Source: Spirosoma rigui (GTDB lineage: Bacteria; Bacteroidota; Bacteroidia; Cytophagales; Spirosomataceae). From it: 64,000 nucleotides of DNA. Below, one piece after another: positions 49,059-59,550 of the stretch; positions within the stretch are counted from its first letter, which is position 1; each line of letters begins with the position of its first letter. The stretch covers positions 5,394,001 through 5,458,000 of the forward strand of contig NZ_CP020105.1 in the NCBI RefSeq assembly GCF_002067135.1, in the 5' to 3' direction. The notes below the pieces were generated by a model. The model was not told the origin of the DNA, searched no databases, and was given only the letters and a program-made list of their open reading frames with translations. The translations under genes were made by a program, and so were the position numbers.

Positions 49059-51236
49059 ATGAGACCTACGTTCACCACCCATACCCCGCCCCCGACAACA
49101 GATCATCAACCGGCTGACGAATCCACCGGTAAAGGCTACACTACGTCGGAAGGGATAAAGCTGAAACCGAAATTTACCGTTGCCGATGTTTCCGGCGCGA
49201 CGCATCTGGCATACGGAGCCGGTATTCCTCCGTACGTTCGGGGACCATATGCCAGCATGTACGTCCGGCAACCCTGGACCATCCGGCAGTATGCCGGTTT
49301 CTCAACGGCCGAAGCATCGAACGCCTTCTACCGGCGTAACCTCGCTGCGGGGCAGAAAGGCCTGTCCGTAGCGTTCGACCTGGCCACGCACCGGGGCTAC
49401 GACTCCGATCATCCACGCGTAGTCGGCGACGTAGGGAAAGCGGGGGTAGCCATTGATACAGTTGAGGACATGAAAATCCTCTTCGACCAGATTCCCCTCG
49501 ACCAGATGTCAGTATCGATGACCATGAACGGCGCCGTGTTACCCATCATGGCGTTCTTCATCGTAGCCGCCGAAGAGCAGGGCGTTCCACCGGAGAAACT
49601 ATCCGGCACGATCCAGAATGATATTCTAAAAGAGTTCATGGTGCGGAATACCTACATCTACCCACCCGAACCATCCATGCGCATCGTCGGCGACATTTTT
49701 TCGTACACGGCGCAGCACATGCCCCGGTTCAACTCCATCAGCATCAGTGGCTACCACATGCACGAAGCCGGTGCGCCAGCGCATCTGGAGCTGGCCTATA
49801 CCCTGGCCGACGGGCTCGAATACATCCGGACGGGCCTGCGTTCGGGTATGAGTATCGACGATTTTGCGCCCCGGCTGTCGTTCTTCTGGGGCATTGGCAT
49901 GAATCACTTCATGGAGATTGCCAAGTTGCGCGCCGGTCGGCTGCTGTGGGCCACGATTGTACAGTCGTTTGCGCCCCAAAACCCCAAGTCACTGGCCTTA
50001 CGGACCCACTGCCAGACATCGGGTTATAGCCTGACTGAGCAGGACCCGTTCAACAATGTAGCGCGGACGACCATCGAAGCCATGGCCGCCGTCCTGGGCG
50101 GCACGCAGAGCCTGCACACCAACTCGCTCGATGAAGCCATTGCCCTGCCTACCGATTTCTCGGCCCGCATTGCCCGGAATACGCAATTGTACCTCCAGCA
50201 CGAAACCGACATCACCCGCGCCGTTGACCCCTGGGGAGGTTCCTACTACGTTGAGTACCTGACGAAAGAACTCATCGACAAGGCACGTGCACTCATTGAC
50301 GAAGTAGAACAGCTGGGCGGCATGACCAAGGCCATTGAAACGGGCCTGCCCAAGCTGCGGATCGAAGAAGCAGCCGCCCGAAAACAGGCCCGCATCGACG
50401 GGGGTAAGGATATCATCGTCGGTGTCAACCGCTACAAACCCGCTTTCGACACGGAGATTGACCTGCTCGATATTGACAACCAGGCCGTTCGTGAGTCGCA
50501 GCTGAAGCGGCTGGAACGGGTAAAAGCAAACCGGAACGAGGCCGCTGTGCAGCAGGCACTGGACGCGATTACGGGAGCCTGCCTACCTTCTCCTAAAGAA
50601 AGAGACGCCGGGAGTGATGGGAAGGAGACACCTAACCTCCTCGCTCTAGCGGTTGAAGCAGCCCGCCACCGGGCTACATTGGGTGAAATTTCCGATGCGA
50701 TGGAAAAAGCATTTGGCCGCCACAAGGCCACCATCCGGGCCGTATCCGGTATTTATTCGGCCGAAGTGTCCGACGACGAAAATTTCCGGATAGCCCGGGC
50801 AATGAGCGATCGCTTTGCAGAACTGGACGGACGCCGGCCACGCATTCTGGTGGCCAAAATGGGACAGGACGGCCACGACCGGGGTGCCAAAATCATTGCC
50901 ACGAGCTTTGCCGACCTGGGTTTCGATGTTGACATGGGGCCGCTGTTTCAGACGCCCGAAGAAGTAGCTCGCCAGGCCGCCGAAAACGACGTTCATATCG
51001 TTGGCGTTTCGAGCCTGGCCGCGGGGCATAAAACGCTGGTTCCGCAATTGATCGATGCACTCAGAAAAATTGGGCGGGATGACATTATGGTCATTGCCGG
51101 GGGGGTCATCCCGGCGGCCGATTACCAGTACCTGTACGAGGCCGGTGTCAAAGGAATTTTCGGTCCCGGAACGGTCATATCGATTGCCGCCCAGAAGATT
51201 TTGACCGAGCTAATGCAGGAAGACGAAACCCCGTAA
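49059..51236 (+). CDS. mutB: Methylmalonyl-CoA mutase, large (catalytic) subunit
   Basis: This is the 725-residue cobalamin-dependent alpha subunit. The barrel starts with [20 protein letters not shown] and includes [20 protein letters not shown] and [20 protein letters not shown]. The C-terminal B12 domain carries [13 protein letters not shown], with His606 as lower cobalt ligand. The two domains are joined by a linker that here has an extra segment ([16 protein letters not shown], encoded at 50581-50634) compared with the short linker I know from relatives. The insert's DNA looks like a degenerate palindromic repeat. Cotranscription with mutA is clear from the spacing. Confidence 0.96.
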   Translation: MRPTFTTHTPPPTTDHQPADESTGKGYTTSEGIKLKPKFTVADVSGATHLAYGAGIPPYVRGPYASMYVRQPWTIRQYAGFSTAEASNAFYRRNLAAGQKGLSVAFDLATHRGYDSDHPRVVGDVGKAGVAIDTVEDMKILFDQIPLDQMSVSMTMNGAVLPIMAFFIVAAEEQGVPPEKLSGTIQNDILKEFMVRNTYIYPPEPSMRIVGDIFSYTAQHMPRFNSISISGYHMHEAGAPAHLELAYTLADGLEYIRTGLRSGMSIDDFAPRLSFFWGIGMNHFMEIAKLRAGRLLWATIVQSFAPQNPKSLALRTHCQTSGYSLTEQDPFNNVARTTIEAMAAVLGGTQSLHTNSLDEAIALPTDFSARIARNTQLYLQHETDITRAVDPWGGSYYVEYLTKELIDKARALIDEVEQLGGMTKAIETGLPKLRIEEAAARKQARIDGGKDIIVGVNRYKPAFDTEIDLLDIDNQAVRESQLKRLERVKANRNEAAVQQALDAITGACLPSPKERDAGSDGKETPNLLALAVEAARHRATLGEISDAMEKAFGRHKATIRAVSGIYSAEVSDDENFRIARAMSDRFAELDGRRPRILVAKMGQDGHDRGAKIIATSFADLGFDVDMGPLFQTPEEVARQAAENDVHIVGVSSLAAGHKTLVPQLIDALRKIGRDDIMVIAGGVIPAADYQYLYEAGVKGIFGPGTVISIAAQKILTELMQEDETP
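50581..50634 (+). repeat. Repeat-like insert in the mutB linker
   Basis: The stretch begins GCCTACCTTCTCCTAAAG and ends GGGAAGGAGACACC, with TCTCC and GGAGA as opposing arms. It is read in frame and adds about 16 residues between the barrel and the B12 domain. Many Bacteroidota genomes carry dispersed elements with TCTCCTAAAG-type arms; the match is from memory and imperfect. Confidence 0.35.
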
Positions 51237-51397
51237 CGAACCTATGTATTCAGTTCGTTCATTTTTGCCCCTATTTTCGCCACCTTAATTCTCCCCTTCG
51301 ACACTAAAAAATCGGCATTCGGCCAGATTGGTTTCCCGGCGCAGACGGGCGGTTGCACCTTTGAAGCATCAATCTGATATGCACACAACCGACTGTC

Positions 51398-54058
51398 ATG
51401 AAAAGCCTGTTACTTTCCCTGCTCATCGTTAGCGCCACCACGTCCTTCGCTCAGTTTCCGGGAGGTGGGCCTCCGGGCAGTGGTAACGGCGAGCGTCCTC
51501 AACGTCCTGTCCCCGGTTCGGCTACCATGCCGGAATCCGATCCCACCCCGCGCGGTAACGGAAAAATAACGGGTATACTTACCGACTCGACGACGGGGAA
51601 ACCCGTTGAGTTTGCCACCGTTGCCCTGCTCAATGCCGAAACCAACAAACCCATCGACGGAGCGACGTCGGACGATAAAGGGAAGTTCGTACTCAACCGG
51701 CTGGCACCCGGTACGTACCGACTCCAGTATTCGTTCATTGGCTACCGCGACAAGCGTAGTGACCTCATCACCGTCAGCAAAGGGACCGACCTGAACCTGG
51801 GTTCGGTCAAACTCTCGGCCGACGTACGGACGCTGAGCGAGGTCAACGTTGTGGGACAGGCAGCGATGATCGAAGAGAAAGTAGACCGGCTCGTTTACAA
51901 CGCCGACAAAGATATTACGGCCAAGGGGGGCGATGCGGGCGACGTGCTGCGTAAGGTACCCATGCTCTCGGTTGATCTGGACGGCAATGTTAGCCTGCGC
52001 GGCAGCGGCAACGTTCGGGTACTGATTAACAACAAGCCTTCCACCATTGTCGCCAGCAGTGTAGCCGACGCCCTCAAGCAAATCCCGGCCGACATGATCA
52101 AAACGGTAGAGGTGATTACCTCTCCCTCGGCCAAGTACGATGCCGAAGGCTCGGCAGGTATCATCAACATCGTCACCAAGAAAACAACGCTACAGGGTGC
52201 TACCCTCGACGTTAACGGCGGTGTCGGTAACCGGGGCAGTAACCTCGGCCTGAACGGCAACTACCGCACCGGCAAAATGGGTTTCTCGCTCAGTGGTTTC
52301 GGCCGGGCTGAGTACAACGTGAAAGGGGCCTTCGCCAACGACCAGACAACAGCTTCGCCAACGGGTACCATCCGGACGCTCCAAACAGCCAGCACCCTCA
52401 ACCGGCGGCTGTTCGGGAACTACCAACTGGGTTGGGATTATGACATTGATAAGAATACGTCCCTCACCGCCAGTGTACGCTACGGTGCCCGGAACGGTGT
52501 TACCAACCAGAACAACCTGCTGACACAAACATTTTTACCCAACAGTTACTTCCCGCTCCTGAACGATCGCAACGTCGAAACGAAAGACCTGTCGGGTACG
52601 GTCGATGCGAACGTAACCTACACCCGTACCTACAAACCGCAGCAGGAGTTAAGCTTCCTGGCGCTCTACAGTCGCAACAACCGCACGAATAACTTCGTCG
52701 CCGACCTGCTGAGCGGGGCCGATTTCGAGACGATCACATCGCGCCAGCGCAACGACAACCAGAGCTACAACCAGGAGTCGACGCTGCAGTTCGACTACCA
52801 GACACCCATCAAAACCAACCAGCTGGTCGAGTTTGGCGCAAAGGGCATTTTCCGGCAGGTCAACAGTGAATTCGCCTACTTCCGGGCGGGCAGCGCCGAA
52901 TCGGCCTTCGTGCCTGACCTCACCCGTCCGGGCAACACGCTGTTCTACGACCAGAACATTGCCGCTACGTACCTGTCCTACACCCTGACGACCAAGAGCA
53001 AGTACACCATCAAAGCGGGTGCCCGGTACGAATACACGTTCGTCAACGCTACGTTCAGCAACGAGTCGACCGGCGTAACGAACAGCAACGGTACCACAAC
53101 CATACCCAACTACGGTAACCTGGTTCCCAGCATCAACATATCGAAGAACCTGGGCGGTGGCCGGATCATCAAACTGGCCTACAACCGCCGGATTCAACGG
53201 CCGGGTATCCAGTTCCTGAACCCGAACGTTAACACGGCCAACCCAACCAACATTACGGTGGGTAACCCGTATCTGTCACCTGAATTAACCGACAACATTG
53301 AATTCAGCACCAGTGCCAATATCAAGGGCCTGTACCTGAACGCGTCGTTGTTTGCCCGGCGTACCGCCAACGAAATCACGGCCGTCCGGGATACGGCTAC
53401 GCAGGCCTTCGGTGATGTCGTGAACCCCGTTTTTCAGCAGGTTATCCGCACCAACTACCTCAACGTGGGCCGGCAGGATGCCTATGGTCTGAACCTGTTC
53501 GGGAACGGAACGTTGTTCTCGAAATGGCAGCTGGGCGGGGGCGTCGATATTTTCCACGTCAGCCTGACCAACAATAATACGAACCCAATTTACTCGGCAT
53601 CGAACGCGGGCTGGATCGTATCGGGGCGGCTCATGAGCAGCCTGACCTTCAAGAATGGCTGGGGTGCGCAGGTATTCGGTGGCGCCCGTGGGCGGCAGGT
53701 ACAACTGCAGGGCTACCAGAGCACCATGTATTTCTACAGCTTTGGCGTACGGAAAGACTTCAACAACAAGAAAGCAAGCCTGGGGCTGGCGGCCGAGAAT
53801 ATCTTCAACCGCCCCTTTGTTCAGCGGGCTGAGTTGCGCTCGCCCATCCTGAGCCAGAACTCGTCGACCAGTTTCTACAACGCCGGTGTCCGCCTGACGT
53901 TCAGCTACAAAATTGGCAAGATGAGTTTCGACGCTCCGCAGAAACGGCGGAAGTCGATTGAGAACGACGACGTAAAAAATGGTGACGGGGGCGGGGGCGA
54001 TGCACCACAGCAGGCCGCACCAGCAGGCGGGGGCGGTGGTGGCCGCCCACGTCAGTAA
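51398..54058 (+). CDS. TonB-dependent-receptor-like outer-membrane barrel
   Basis: This 886-residue protein has a signal peptide (MKSLLLSLLIVSATTSFAQ) and a Gly/Pro-rich spacer. A carboxypeptidase-regulatory-like domain follows (GKITGILTDSTTGKPVEFAT through LQYSFIGYRDKRSDL). A plug domain comes next, with VLRKVPMLSVDLDGNVSLRG and SPSAKYDAEGSAGIINIVTK. The rest is a large beta barrel, with TIKAGARYEYTFVNATFSN and NRRIQRPGIQFLNPNV. The tail is Gly-rich (GGGGGGRPRQ), which is unusual for a barrel end. It belongs to the outer-membrane beta-barrel family close to TonB receptors but lacks a SusD partner. The transported ligand is unknown. A terminator follows. Confidence 0.87.
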   Translation: MKSLLLSLLIVSATTSFAQFPGGGPPGSGNGERPQRPVPGSATMPESDPTPRGNGKITGILTDSTTGKPVEFATVALLNAETNKPIDGATSDDKGKFVLNRLAPGTYRLQYSFIGYRDKRSDLITVSKGTDLNLGSVKLSADVRTLSEVNVVGQAAMIEEKVDRLVYNADKDITAKGGDAGDVLRKVPMLSVDLDGNVSLRGSGNVRVLINNKPSTIVASSVADALKQIPADMIKTVEVITSPSAKYDAEGSAGIINIVTKKTTLQGATLDVNGGVGNRGSNLGLNGNYRTGKMGFSLSGFGRAEYNVKGAFANDQTTASPTGTIRTLQTASTLNRRLFGNYQLGWDYDIDKNTSLTASVRYGARNGVTNQNNLLTQTFLPNSYFPLLNDRNVETKDLSGTVDANVTYTRTYKPQQELSFLALYSRNNRTNNFVADLLSGADFETITSRQRNDNQSYNQESTLQFDYQTPIKTNQLVEFGAKGIFRQVNSEFAYFRAGSAESAFVPDLTRPGNTLFYDQNIAATYLSYTLTTKSKYTIKAGARYEYTFVNATFSNESTGVTNSNGTTTIPNYGNLVPSINISKNLGGGRIIKLAYNRRIQRPGIQFLNPNVNTANPTNITVGNPYLSPELTDNIEFSTSANIKGLYLNASLFARRTANEITAVRDTATQAFGDVVNPVFQQVIRTNYLNVGRQDAYGLNLFGNGTLFSKWQLGGGVDIFHVSLTNNNTNPIYSASNAGWIVSGRLMSSLTFKNGWGAQVFGGARGRQVQLQGYQSTMYFYSFGVRKDFNNKKASLGLAAENIFNRPFVQRAELRSPILSQNSSTSFYNAGVRLTFSYKIGKMSFDAPQKRRKSIENDDVKNGDGGGGDAPQQAAPAGGGGGGRPRQ

Positions 54059-54072
54059 GGATTCCCTCTTCC

Positions 54073-54111
54073 AAAAGACCTTGCAGGCGTTAAAACCTGT
54101 AAGGTCTTTTT
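54073..54111 (+). terminator. Rho-independent terminator after the barrel protein
   Basis: AAAAGACCTTGCAGG pairs with CCTGTAAGGTCTTTT with one G-T wobble and an 8-base loop, ending in a T run. It lies 15 bases after the stop codon. Confidence 0.9.
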
Positions 54112-54202
54112 ATATTTACGGCGTACATGCGCTGGCAACGGGCTTTTGCCGCGTCAGCCATCATCCCAACCCGCATCCCACAACGTACTATACCTTACGA
54201 CC

Positions 54203-54931
54203 ATGAAGTCCAAAAATCTCGTCAGCCTGTCGGTGGCGCTTGTTTTCCTTGTCCTGTCCGTGACCGGACTGCTCATTTATTTTGCCCAGGGGTCCCACGC
54301 AGTCGAACATACGCATGCCTGGTTTGGCATTATGTTCGTTGCTGCCGCCATCTTTCACATCGTCAATAACTGGGCATCCATCACGGGCTACACGAAGGAT
54401 CGCCGAACGGGCGGCATCAAACGGGAATTTATCATTCCCGCCATTATCGTCCTCGTGTTCGCCATTGGTATTTCCGCCGACCTGCCCGTATTTGGCAAGC
54501 TCGCCAACGCTGGAAAAACGCTGGTGCGGGGTGATCGCCCCCGGCCAGGCGGGCCACCGTCGCAAACGACCGTCGACTCCATTGCCCGCGCTACCGAAGC
54601 AGCCTATGCCAGCGCGTTCAGCAAGCAGGACACGGCCGCCATCAGCGCCCTTGTTGACCGTAAAACGGCTTTCATGTCCGAAGACGGCACCCTTCGAAGC
54701 GGAGCGGAACGCCTTTCGCCCGCCGGCGAACCCATGCAGCCAACCGTGGACCGGGCCGAAGCCCTTGACGACAACATAATTGTTGTGCAGGGTACGTCGA
54801 CCAACGCGACCAAAACCACTACCCTTATCTATACCCACGTATTGAAGCGTCAGGACAATGTATGGCGTATTGCAGCCGTTCAAACGGCACGTCCGGCCGC
54901 GAAGCTGGTTGAAACAACAGCCGCCAACTAA
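54203..54931 (+). CDS. DUF4405-like membrane protein with SnoaL-like domain
   Basis: This 242-residue protein begins with three membrane helices: LVSLSVALVFLVLSVTGLLI, HAWFGIMFVAAAIFHIVNNW and FIIPAIIVLVFAIGISADLP. Helix 2 carries His residues spaced as in DUF4405 and cytochrome b-type proteins, so haem binding is possible. The soluble C-terminal half (ATEAAYASAFSKQDTAAISA, then LIYTHVLKRQDNVWRIAAVQ) looks like a SnoaL/NTF2-like domain. ATG 54203 is chosen; the upstream open codons from 54146 lack any motif. A redox or sensory role is only a guess. Confidence 0.72.
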   Translation: MKSKNLVSLSVALVFLVLSVTGLLIYFAQGSHAVEHTHAWFGIMFVAAAIFHIVNNWASITGYTKDRRTGGIKREFIIPAIIVLVFAIGISADLPVFGKLANAGKTLVRGDRPRPGGPPSQTTVDSIARATEAAYASAFSKQDTAAISALVDRKTAFMSEDGTLRSGAERLSPAGEPMQPTVDRAEALDDNIIVVQGTSTNATKTTTLIYTHVLKRQDNVWRIAAVQTARPAAKLVETTAAN

Positions 54932-55009
54932 CCACGATCTCCTTACTCTATCCGGATACGCTTCCAGCGGGACCGGACACGGCATCAACGCTGTCGTGCA
55001 ACGAAATAC

Positions 55010-55072
55010 GGGCGGTCAACGTACCCTTTGTAGCTGGCAACAGCACGAGCGGTGGTACGTTGACCGCCCCGT
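55010..55072. terminator. Long inverted repeat, terminator-like
   Basis: GGGCGGTCAACGTACC (55010-55025) and GGTACGTTGACCGCCC (55054-55069) are perfect 16-bp inverted repeats with a 28-base loop. The second arm is followed by CGTTTGTTTCT. It lies 80 bases after the DUF4405 gene and 137 before DUF5686, which fits a terminator, though the arms are longer than needed. Confidence 0.6.
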
Positions 55073-55205
55073 TTGTTTCTAACGCCCGGAGTCATTACCA
55101 GAACCCCAAAAGACTTAACACAAACACAATATAGTCCAACCTTTTTAGTAAACTCTGTTGACTAAATACGGGTTACACTATTGGTCATCACTCACCCACG
55201 GCTGG

Positions 55206-57740
55206 ATGAAGTTACAACTACGTTTTTTTGCGCTGGGCTGTTTACTGTTCGTGCTTTGGTCGGCCCCAGCGCTGGCTCAGACAACAACGTATGTCATTAG
55301 CGGACGGGTAACCGACGCCGGCACCGGGGCGGGCATTCCCTTCGCAAGCATTGCCGTGAAGGGACAGACGACCGGTACCACCTCCGATGTTGACGGTAAG
55401 TACGCCCTTCAGATCAAACGCCTGGCCGACTCGCTGGTGGTCCTCAGTCTGGGGTACGGCACCCGCACCTACCCTATTCAGGCCGTTCAAACGCAAACCA
55501 TCGATGCACAGTTGAAACCCGCAGCCACCAGCCTTCAGGAGGTTCGGGTATATGCCAAAGGGGGCGACCCCGCCTACCGGGTCATCCGGGAAGCCGTCCG
55601 TCGCCGGGATCAGTTCAACTCCTCGAAACTGAGCGGCTATGAATATGACAGTTATACCAAAATTGAAGGGTACATCAATAACTTCGCTCAGAAACGGAAG
55701 AACAACCGGCGGGGCGGACCCATTAGCCGGCTGCTGGGCAGGCTACCCGCCATCACCGACGAAAACGGTAAACCCGCCATTCCAGTCTTTATCTCCGAGA
55801 CATTTTCTAAATTCTACGCCCGCAGCAATCCCGAAAAAGCCAAAGAGCACGTCCTGAAATCGCACGTGACGGGCGTTGGCGTGAGTGACGGCGGGCTGAT
55901 TGCCCAGTTGACGGGTGCGTCGTTCCAGCAGTACAACTTTTACCGAAACGCGCTCAATGTACTGCAAAAAGACATCCCCTCCCCCGTGGGCGCGCAGTGG
56001 GAAACGGTGTACACGTTCCGGATGAAAGACACGGTTTCACTCAGCAACGCCGTTTGTTACGAGATTGAATTTGAACCCAAGCGGGCCACCGACCTGGCGT
56101 TTGCCGGAACCGTCTGGATCGATACGCTTCAGATGGCGTTGGCGCAGGTCGATGCGCGGGTCGACAAGCGGGCCAATATCAACTTTGTCGACGAACTCCA
56201 CATTGAGCAGGAATGGGACATGCTGGCGTCGGGCGTGCGTTTCCCCACCCAGACGCAGGTAACGATCGACACCGACGAACCCGCTCCCCGGGCTCCCGGT
56301 GCGCTGATTCGTTTTTTCGCTACGTCCCGCAACATCACCGAGAACGAACCTAAAAGCGTGGGGTTCTACGACCCCGCAGTCGAGCTGGCCGATGACTTTA
56401 AAAGTACCGATGCTGCGTTCTGGAAAAGCGTCCGGCCCGATTCACTCTCGCCCAGCGAATGGCAGGCCATGCGCGTGGTCGACTCGGTGCGGAACGTTCC
56501 CATCATTAAAGTAGCCGGGGAGATCATCAAAATCGGCGTCCTGGGCTACAAACCCATTGACCGCCTGAACATCGACCTGGGCCCCATTCTGTATTCCTAC
56601 GCCAACAACACCGTGGAGGGAAACCGTTTCCGGCTGGGCGGACGGACCAATACGGGCTTCAGCCGGAGGTGGCTGCTCGACGGCTACGTTGCCTACGGCA
56701 CCCTGGACCGGGCATTTAAATACAGCGCGGGGATAGAGTATGTGCTCAACCGCAAACCGTGGACTGTTATCGGCGTCCGACGAACGTATGACCTGGAGCG
56801 CGTGGGGGTCTCGGCCGATAACATCGGCAACAACTCCCTCTTTTCGGCTTACTCGCGCTTCGGCACCATCCGGCGGCCTTACTTTCAGGAAGATAACCTG
56901 GCGTATTTCCGGCGTGAGCTGGGTCGGGGATTCACCCAGACAATTGCACTGCGCAACCGGACGTTTGAGCCGCTTTTTCCGTTTGCCTTCCAGCCGCAGG
57001 TACGGGACAACGATCAGGCCATTCGCACCAGCTATCGGATCACCGAGTTCAGCACCGAAACCCGGTTTGCGCCCGACGAGATCATGCTCCAGAACGACAA
57101 CGTTCGCGTGAGCGCCGGGGCAATTCGCAAGCCCATCTATACCCTGCGGTATACCCTCGGACTGCGTAATGTACTGGGCAGCGATTTTACCTACCAGCGC
57201 GTCGCCCTGACCATGAAGCATTCGTTTCGGGTGGGGGTGCTGGGCCGGACGTTTTATACCATCGGGGCCGGTGTCATTCCCTCAACGGTTCCTTATCCCC
57301 TGCTCTATACGCCACTGGGCAACGAATCGTTCTTTTACGTGGGCAACGCCTACAACCTGATGAACTACTTCGAGTTCGTTTGTGACCGCTGGGCTACGGT
57401 GCAGTTCGAGCACAACTTTGCGGGTTTGCTGTTCAATCGTATTCCCTTGCTAAGGCAGTTGAAATGGCGGGAACTGGTCACGGCAAAGGTGCTGGCGGGC
57501 AGCGTTTCGGCGGGTAACCTGGCCATGATTCCGGCGGCCGATGCCAGAGGCAACCCGGTCGAAGGCTTTAGCTCACTTACCCGCACGCCTTATATTGAAG
57601 TTGGCTACGGCATCGACAACATCTTTAAAGTACTGCGGGTCGACGCCATCCACCGGCTAACCTACCGCGACAATGTTGGCCGCACCGGCATTCCCGTTAC
57701 GCCCTTCGCTATCAAGGTGTCGGGCTGGCTGGCGTTCTAA
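55206..57740 (+). CDS. DUF5686/carboxypeptidase-regulatory-like outer-membrane protein
   Basis: This 844-residue protein starts at ATG 55206 with a signal peptide (MKLQLRFFALGCLLFVLWSAPALAQ). A carboxypeptidase-regulatory-like domain follows (YVISGRVTDAGTGAGIPFAS). The main body matches DUF5686, with GGDPAYRVIREAVRRRDQFN and SKLSGYEYDSYTKIEGYINN. The C-terminal half is rich in alternating aromatic strands (GRTFYTIGAGVIPSTVPYPL, FFYVGNAYNLMNYFEFVC), consistent with an outer-membrane barrel. The function is unknown but the family is characteristic of Bacteroidota. Its stop lies 6 bp from the convergent histidine kinase gene. Confidence 0.86.
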   Translation: MKLQLRFFALGCLLFVLWSAPALAQTTTYVISGRVTDAGTGAGIPFASIAVKGQTTGTTSDVDGKYALQIKRLADSLVVLSLGYGTRTYPIQAVQTQTIDAQLKPAATSLQEVRVYAKGGDPAYRVIREAVRRRDQFNSSKLSGYEYDSYTKIEGYINNFAQKRKNNRRGGPISRLLGRLPAITDENGKPAIPVFISETFSKFYARSNPEKAKEHVLKSHVTGVGVSDGGLIAQLTGASFQQYNFYRNALNVLQKDIPSPVGAQWETVYTFRMKDTVSLSNAVCYEIEFEPKRATDLAFAGTVWIDTLQMALAQVDARVDKRANINFVDELHIEQEWDMLASGVRFPTQTQVTIDTDEPAPRAPGALIRFFATSRNITENEPKSVGFYDPAVELADDFKSTDAAFWKSVRPDSLSPSEWQAMRVVDSVRNVPIIKVAGEIIKIGVLGYKPIDRLNIDLGPILYSYANNTVEGNRFRLGGRTNTGFSRRWLLDGYVAYGTLDRAFKYSAGIEYVLNRKPWTVIGVRRTYDLERVGVSADNIGNNSLFSAYSRFGTIRRPYFQEDNLAYFRRELGRGFTQTIALRNRTFEPLFPFAFQPQVRDNDQAIRTSYRITEFSTETRFAPDEIMLQNDNVRVSAGAIRKPIYTLRYTLGLRNVLGSDFTYQRVALTMKHSFRVGVLGRTFYTIGAGVIPSTVPYPLLYTPLGNESFFYVGNAYNLMNYFEFVCDRWATVQFEHNFAGLLFNRIPLLRQLKWRELVTAKVLAGSVSAGNLAMIPAADARGNPVEGFSSLTRTPYIEVGYGIDNIFKVLRVDAIHRLTYRDNVGRTGIPVTPFAIKVSGWLAF

Positions 57741-57746
57741 GATAGG

Positions 57747-59504
57747 CTACACCACTGCCAGCCGAAAATAAAAGGCTGCCCCGTCAGTTACGCTGGTGTC
57801 CAGCCCGATCTCGCCGTTCATGCTGTGAATAAATTCGCTGGAGATGGCTAATCCGAGCCCCGTTCCGCTGGATTGCCCCGTACCGGGCGCCGTTCCTATT
57901 GCCGACGCCCGAAAATAGCGGTCGAACACACGGCTCTGATGCTCTGGTTTGATACCGGCTCCGTAGTCCCGCACCCGGAATTCCACCCATGTGTCGATCC
58001 GGCGGGCCGATATGTCGATAGTCGCGTCGTCGGGACTGTGCCGCACGGCGTTGGACAGGAAGTTGATGAGTACCCACGAGGCTTTGTCAGGATCAGCCTG
58101 CACCGGTGGAAGCTGCGCCGGTATATCGAGTTTGAGCTGCAGGCGCTTCTGTTCGGCCGGAGTGCGCAGAGCGTTAGCCGCGTAGTGAATGATGTCGGCC
58201 GGGGCTACCGGTTGCAGATTCAGCTGAATCTGGCCAGACTCCACCTGGGCCATGTTCAGCAACTCGCCGGTGAGGTTCAGCAGGCGGTCGGCATCGTCCC
58301 GAACGGCACCCACCAGTTGCTGCTGTTCGTCGTTGAGGTGTCCGACCCGCGTATCGGTCAGCAGCTTCAGACTCATCTTGATACTCGACAGGGGCGTTTT
58401 CAACTCGTGCGATACGGTAGCGATGAAATTGGTTTTCGCCAGATCGAGTTCTTTATAGGAGGTGATGTTCTCCAGTACGATCACGTAGCCGGCCAGCTGT
58501 GACTGCTCCTCCCCCGTGCGGGTGACGGCTACGGTATGGATACGTTTGTTAAAGTAGCTTTCCCGCCCTTCGTCGTAAATCTTCAGTAGCGACCGATCCT
58601 CCCCCGATGGAGTTACGTTGGTCATGATGGGCTGGATCAGCGTTCGCATCAGGTCGTTGGACGCTGCTACGTCGGGGGCGTACCGACCGGCCAGCTGCGG
58701 TTCCGATACGCCCAGCAACCGGCAGACAACCGGATTGGCAAACAGGATCCGGCGGTTCTCATCCAGGCCGATAATGCCTTCGCTCATGATCTGGATGAGC
58801 GTATCGATCCGGCGCTTTTCGAACAGCACCCGAGCCAGGCTAGAATGCTCATACTCATCCAGTTTCTGCGCCATGGAGTTGAACGAGCGCGCCAGTTCGC
58901 CGTATTCGTCGCTCGACTTGAAGTGTAACCGCTCTTCGAAATTACGGCTGGCGATCTGCTTGATGCCCCGCGTCAGTTCGTGGAGGGGATTGGCAATGTA
59001 ACCGGGGAAGTTGACAATGAACGACAGCAAAATCAGCATGCACAACGTACCCACGATCTCGAGCCAGAGCAGCGCATCGGTGGCGGTCTGCTTGGCGGTT
59101 TCGTTTTTTCGCTGGATTGCCTGCCGATTCAGATCATCGATCTGAAATAAATTCTGCTGAATGCGTCGCCGGATCAGCGGGTCCGCCACTTCGCCCCCCC
59201 GCATCCGGTTGAACTCCCGGCGAACCGCCTGCGTGGCCTCCCGCTCGCCTACTTCGGTTATGTTCCCTTCCTGCTGCCTGAGGCCCGTTTCGAAGACATT
59301 CAACGCATCGGGATCAGTGGGATCGGCCAGCGCTTTCTCCATCGTGCTGACATTCTCGAGGGAGAGGTAATTGTTTTTCAGAATAGCCTGTGAGTCATCG
59401 GCCAGGCGGTTGAGGTAAAAAGCGCTCAGCCCACTCAGCAGCAGGATAATCAGGAAAAGAAACAAGAGTGCGGAGGATACCTTGGCTTTGAGCGTCATGG
59501 GCAT
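57747..59504 (-). CDS. Sensor histidine kinase of the kdp locus
   Basis: This 585-residue membrane histidine kinase has an N-terminal helix (SALLFLFLIILLLSGLSAFY) and a helical periplasmic domain. A second helix follows (IVGTLCMLILLSFIVNFPG). A HAMP-like linker (ELTRGIKQIASRNFEERLHF) and a PAS domain (LDENRRILFANPVVCRLLGV) come next. The H-box is IATVSHELKTPLSSIKMSLK. The ATPase domain has NFLSNAVRHSPDD, VRDYGAGIKPEHQ and SGTGLGLAIS. It follows the KdpD-type sensor gene and may act as the kinase half of a split KdpD. The C-terminus has no receiver, and no KdpE-like regulator is in the window. Confidence 0.92.
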   Translation of the reverse strand: MPMTLKAKVSSALLFLFLIILLLSGLSAFYLNRLADDSQAILKNNYLSLENVSTMEKALADPTDPDALNVFETGLRQQEGNITEVGEREATQAVRREFNRMRGGEVADPLIRRRIQQNLFQIDDLNRQAIQRKNETAKQTATDALLWLEIVGTLCMLILLSFIVNFPGYIANPLHELTRGIKQIASRNFEERLHFKSSDEYGELARSFNSMAQKLDEYEHSSLARVLFEKRRIDTLIQIMSEGIIGLDENRRILFANPVVCRLLGVSEPQLAGRYAPDVAASNDLMRTLIQPIMTNVTPSGEDRSLLKIYDEGRESYFNKRIHTVAVTRTGEEQSQLAGYVIVLENITSYKELDLAKTNFIATVSHELKTPLSSIKMSLKLLTDTRVGHLNDEQQQLVGAVRDDADRLLNLTGELLNMAQVESGQIQLNLQPVAPADIIHYAANALRTPAEQKRLQLKLDIPAQLPPVQADPDKASWVLINFLSNAVRHSPDDATIDISARRIDTWVEFRVRDYGAGIKPEHQSRVFDRYFRASAIGTAPGTGQSSGTGLGLAISSEFIHSMNGEIGLDTSVTDGAAFYFRLAVV

Positions 59505-59550
59505 GGGTCCAGTTGAAAGGCGCGACTGAACGCGCTCTTAGTACCGGTTG

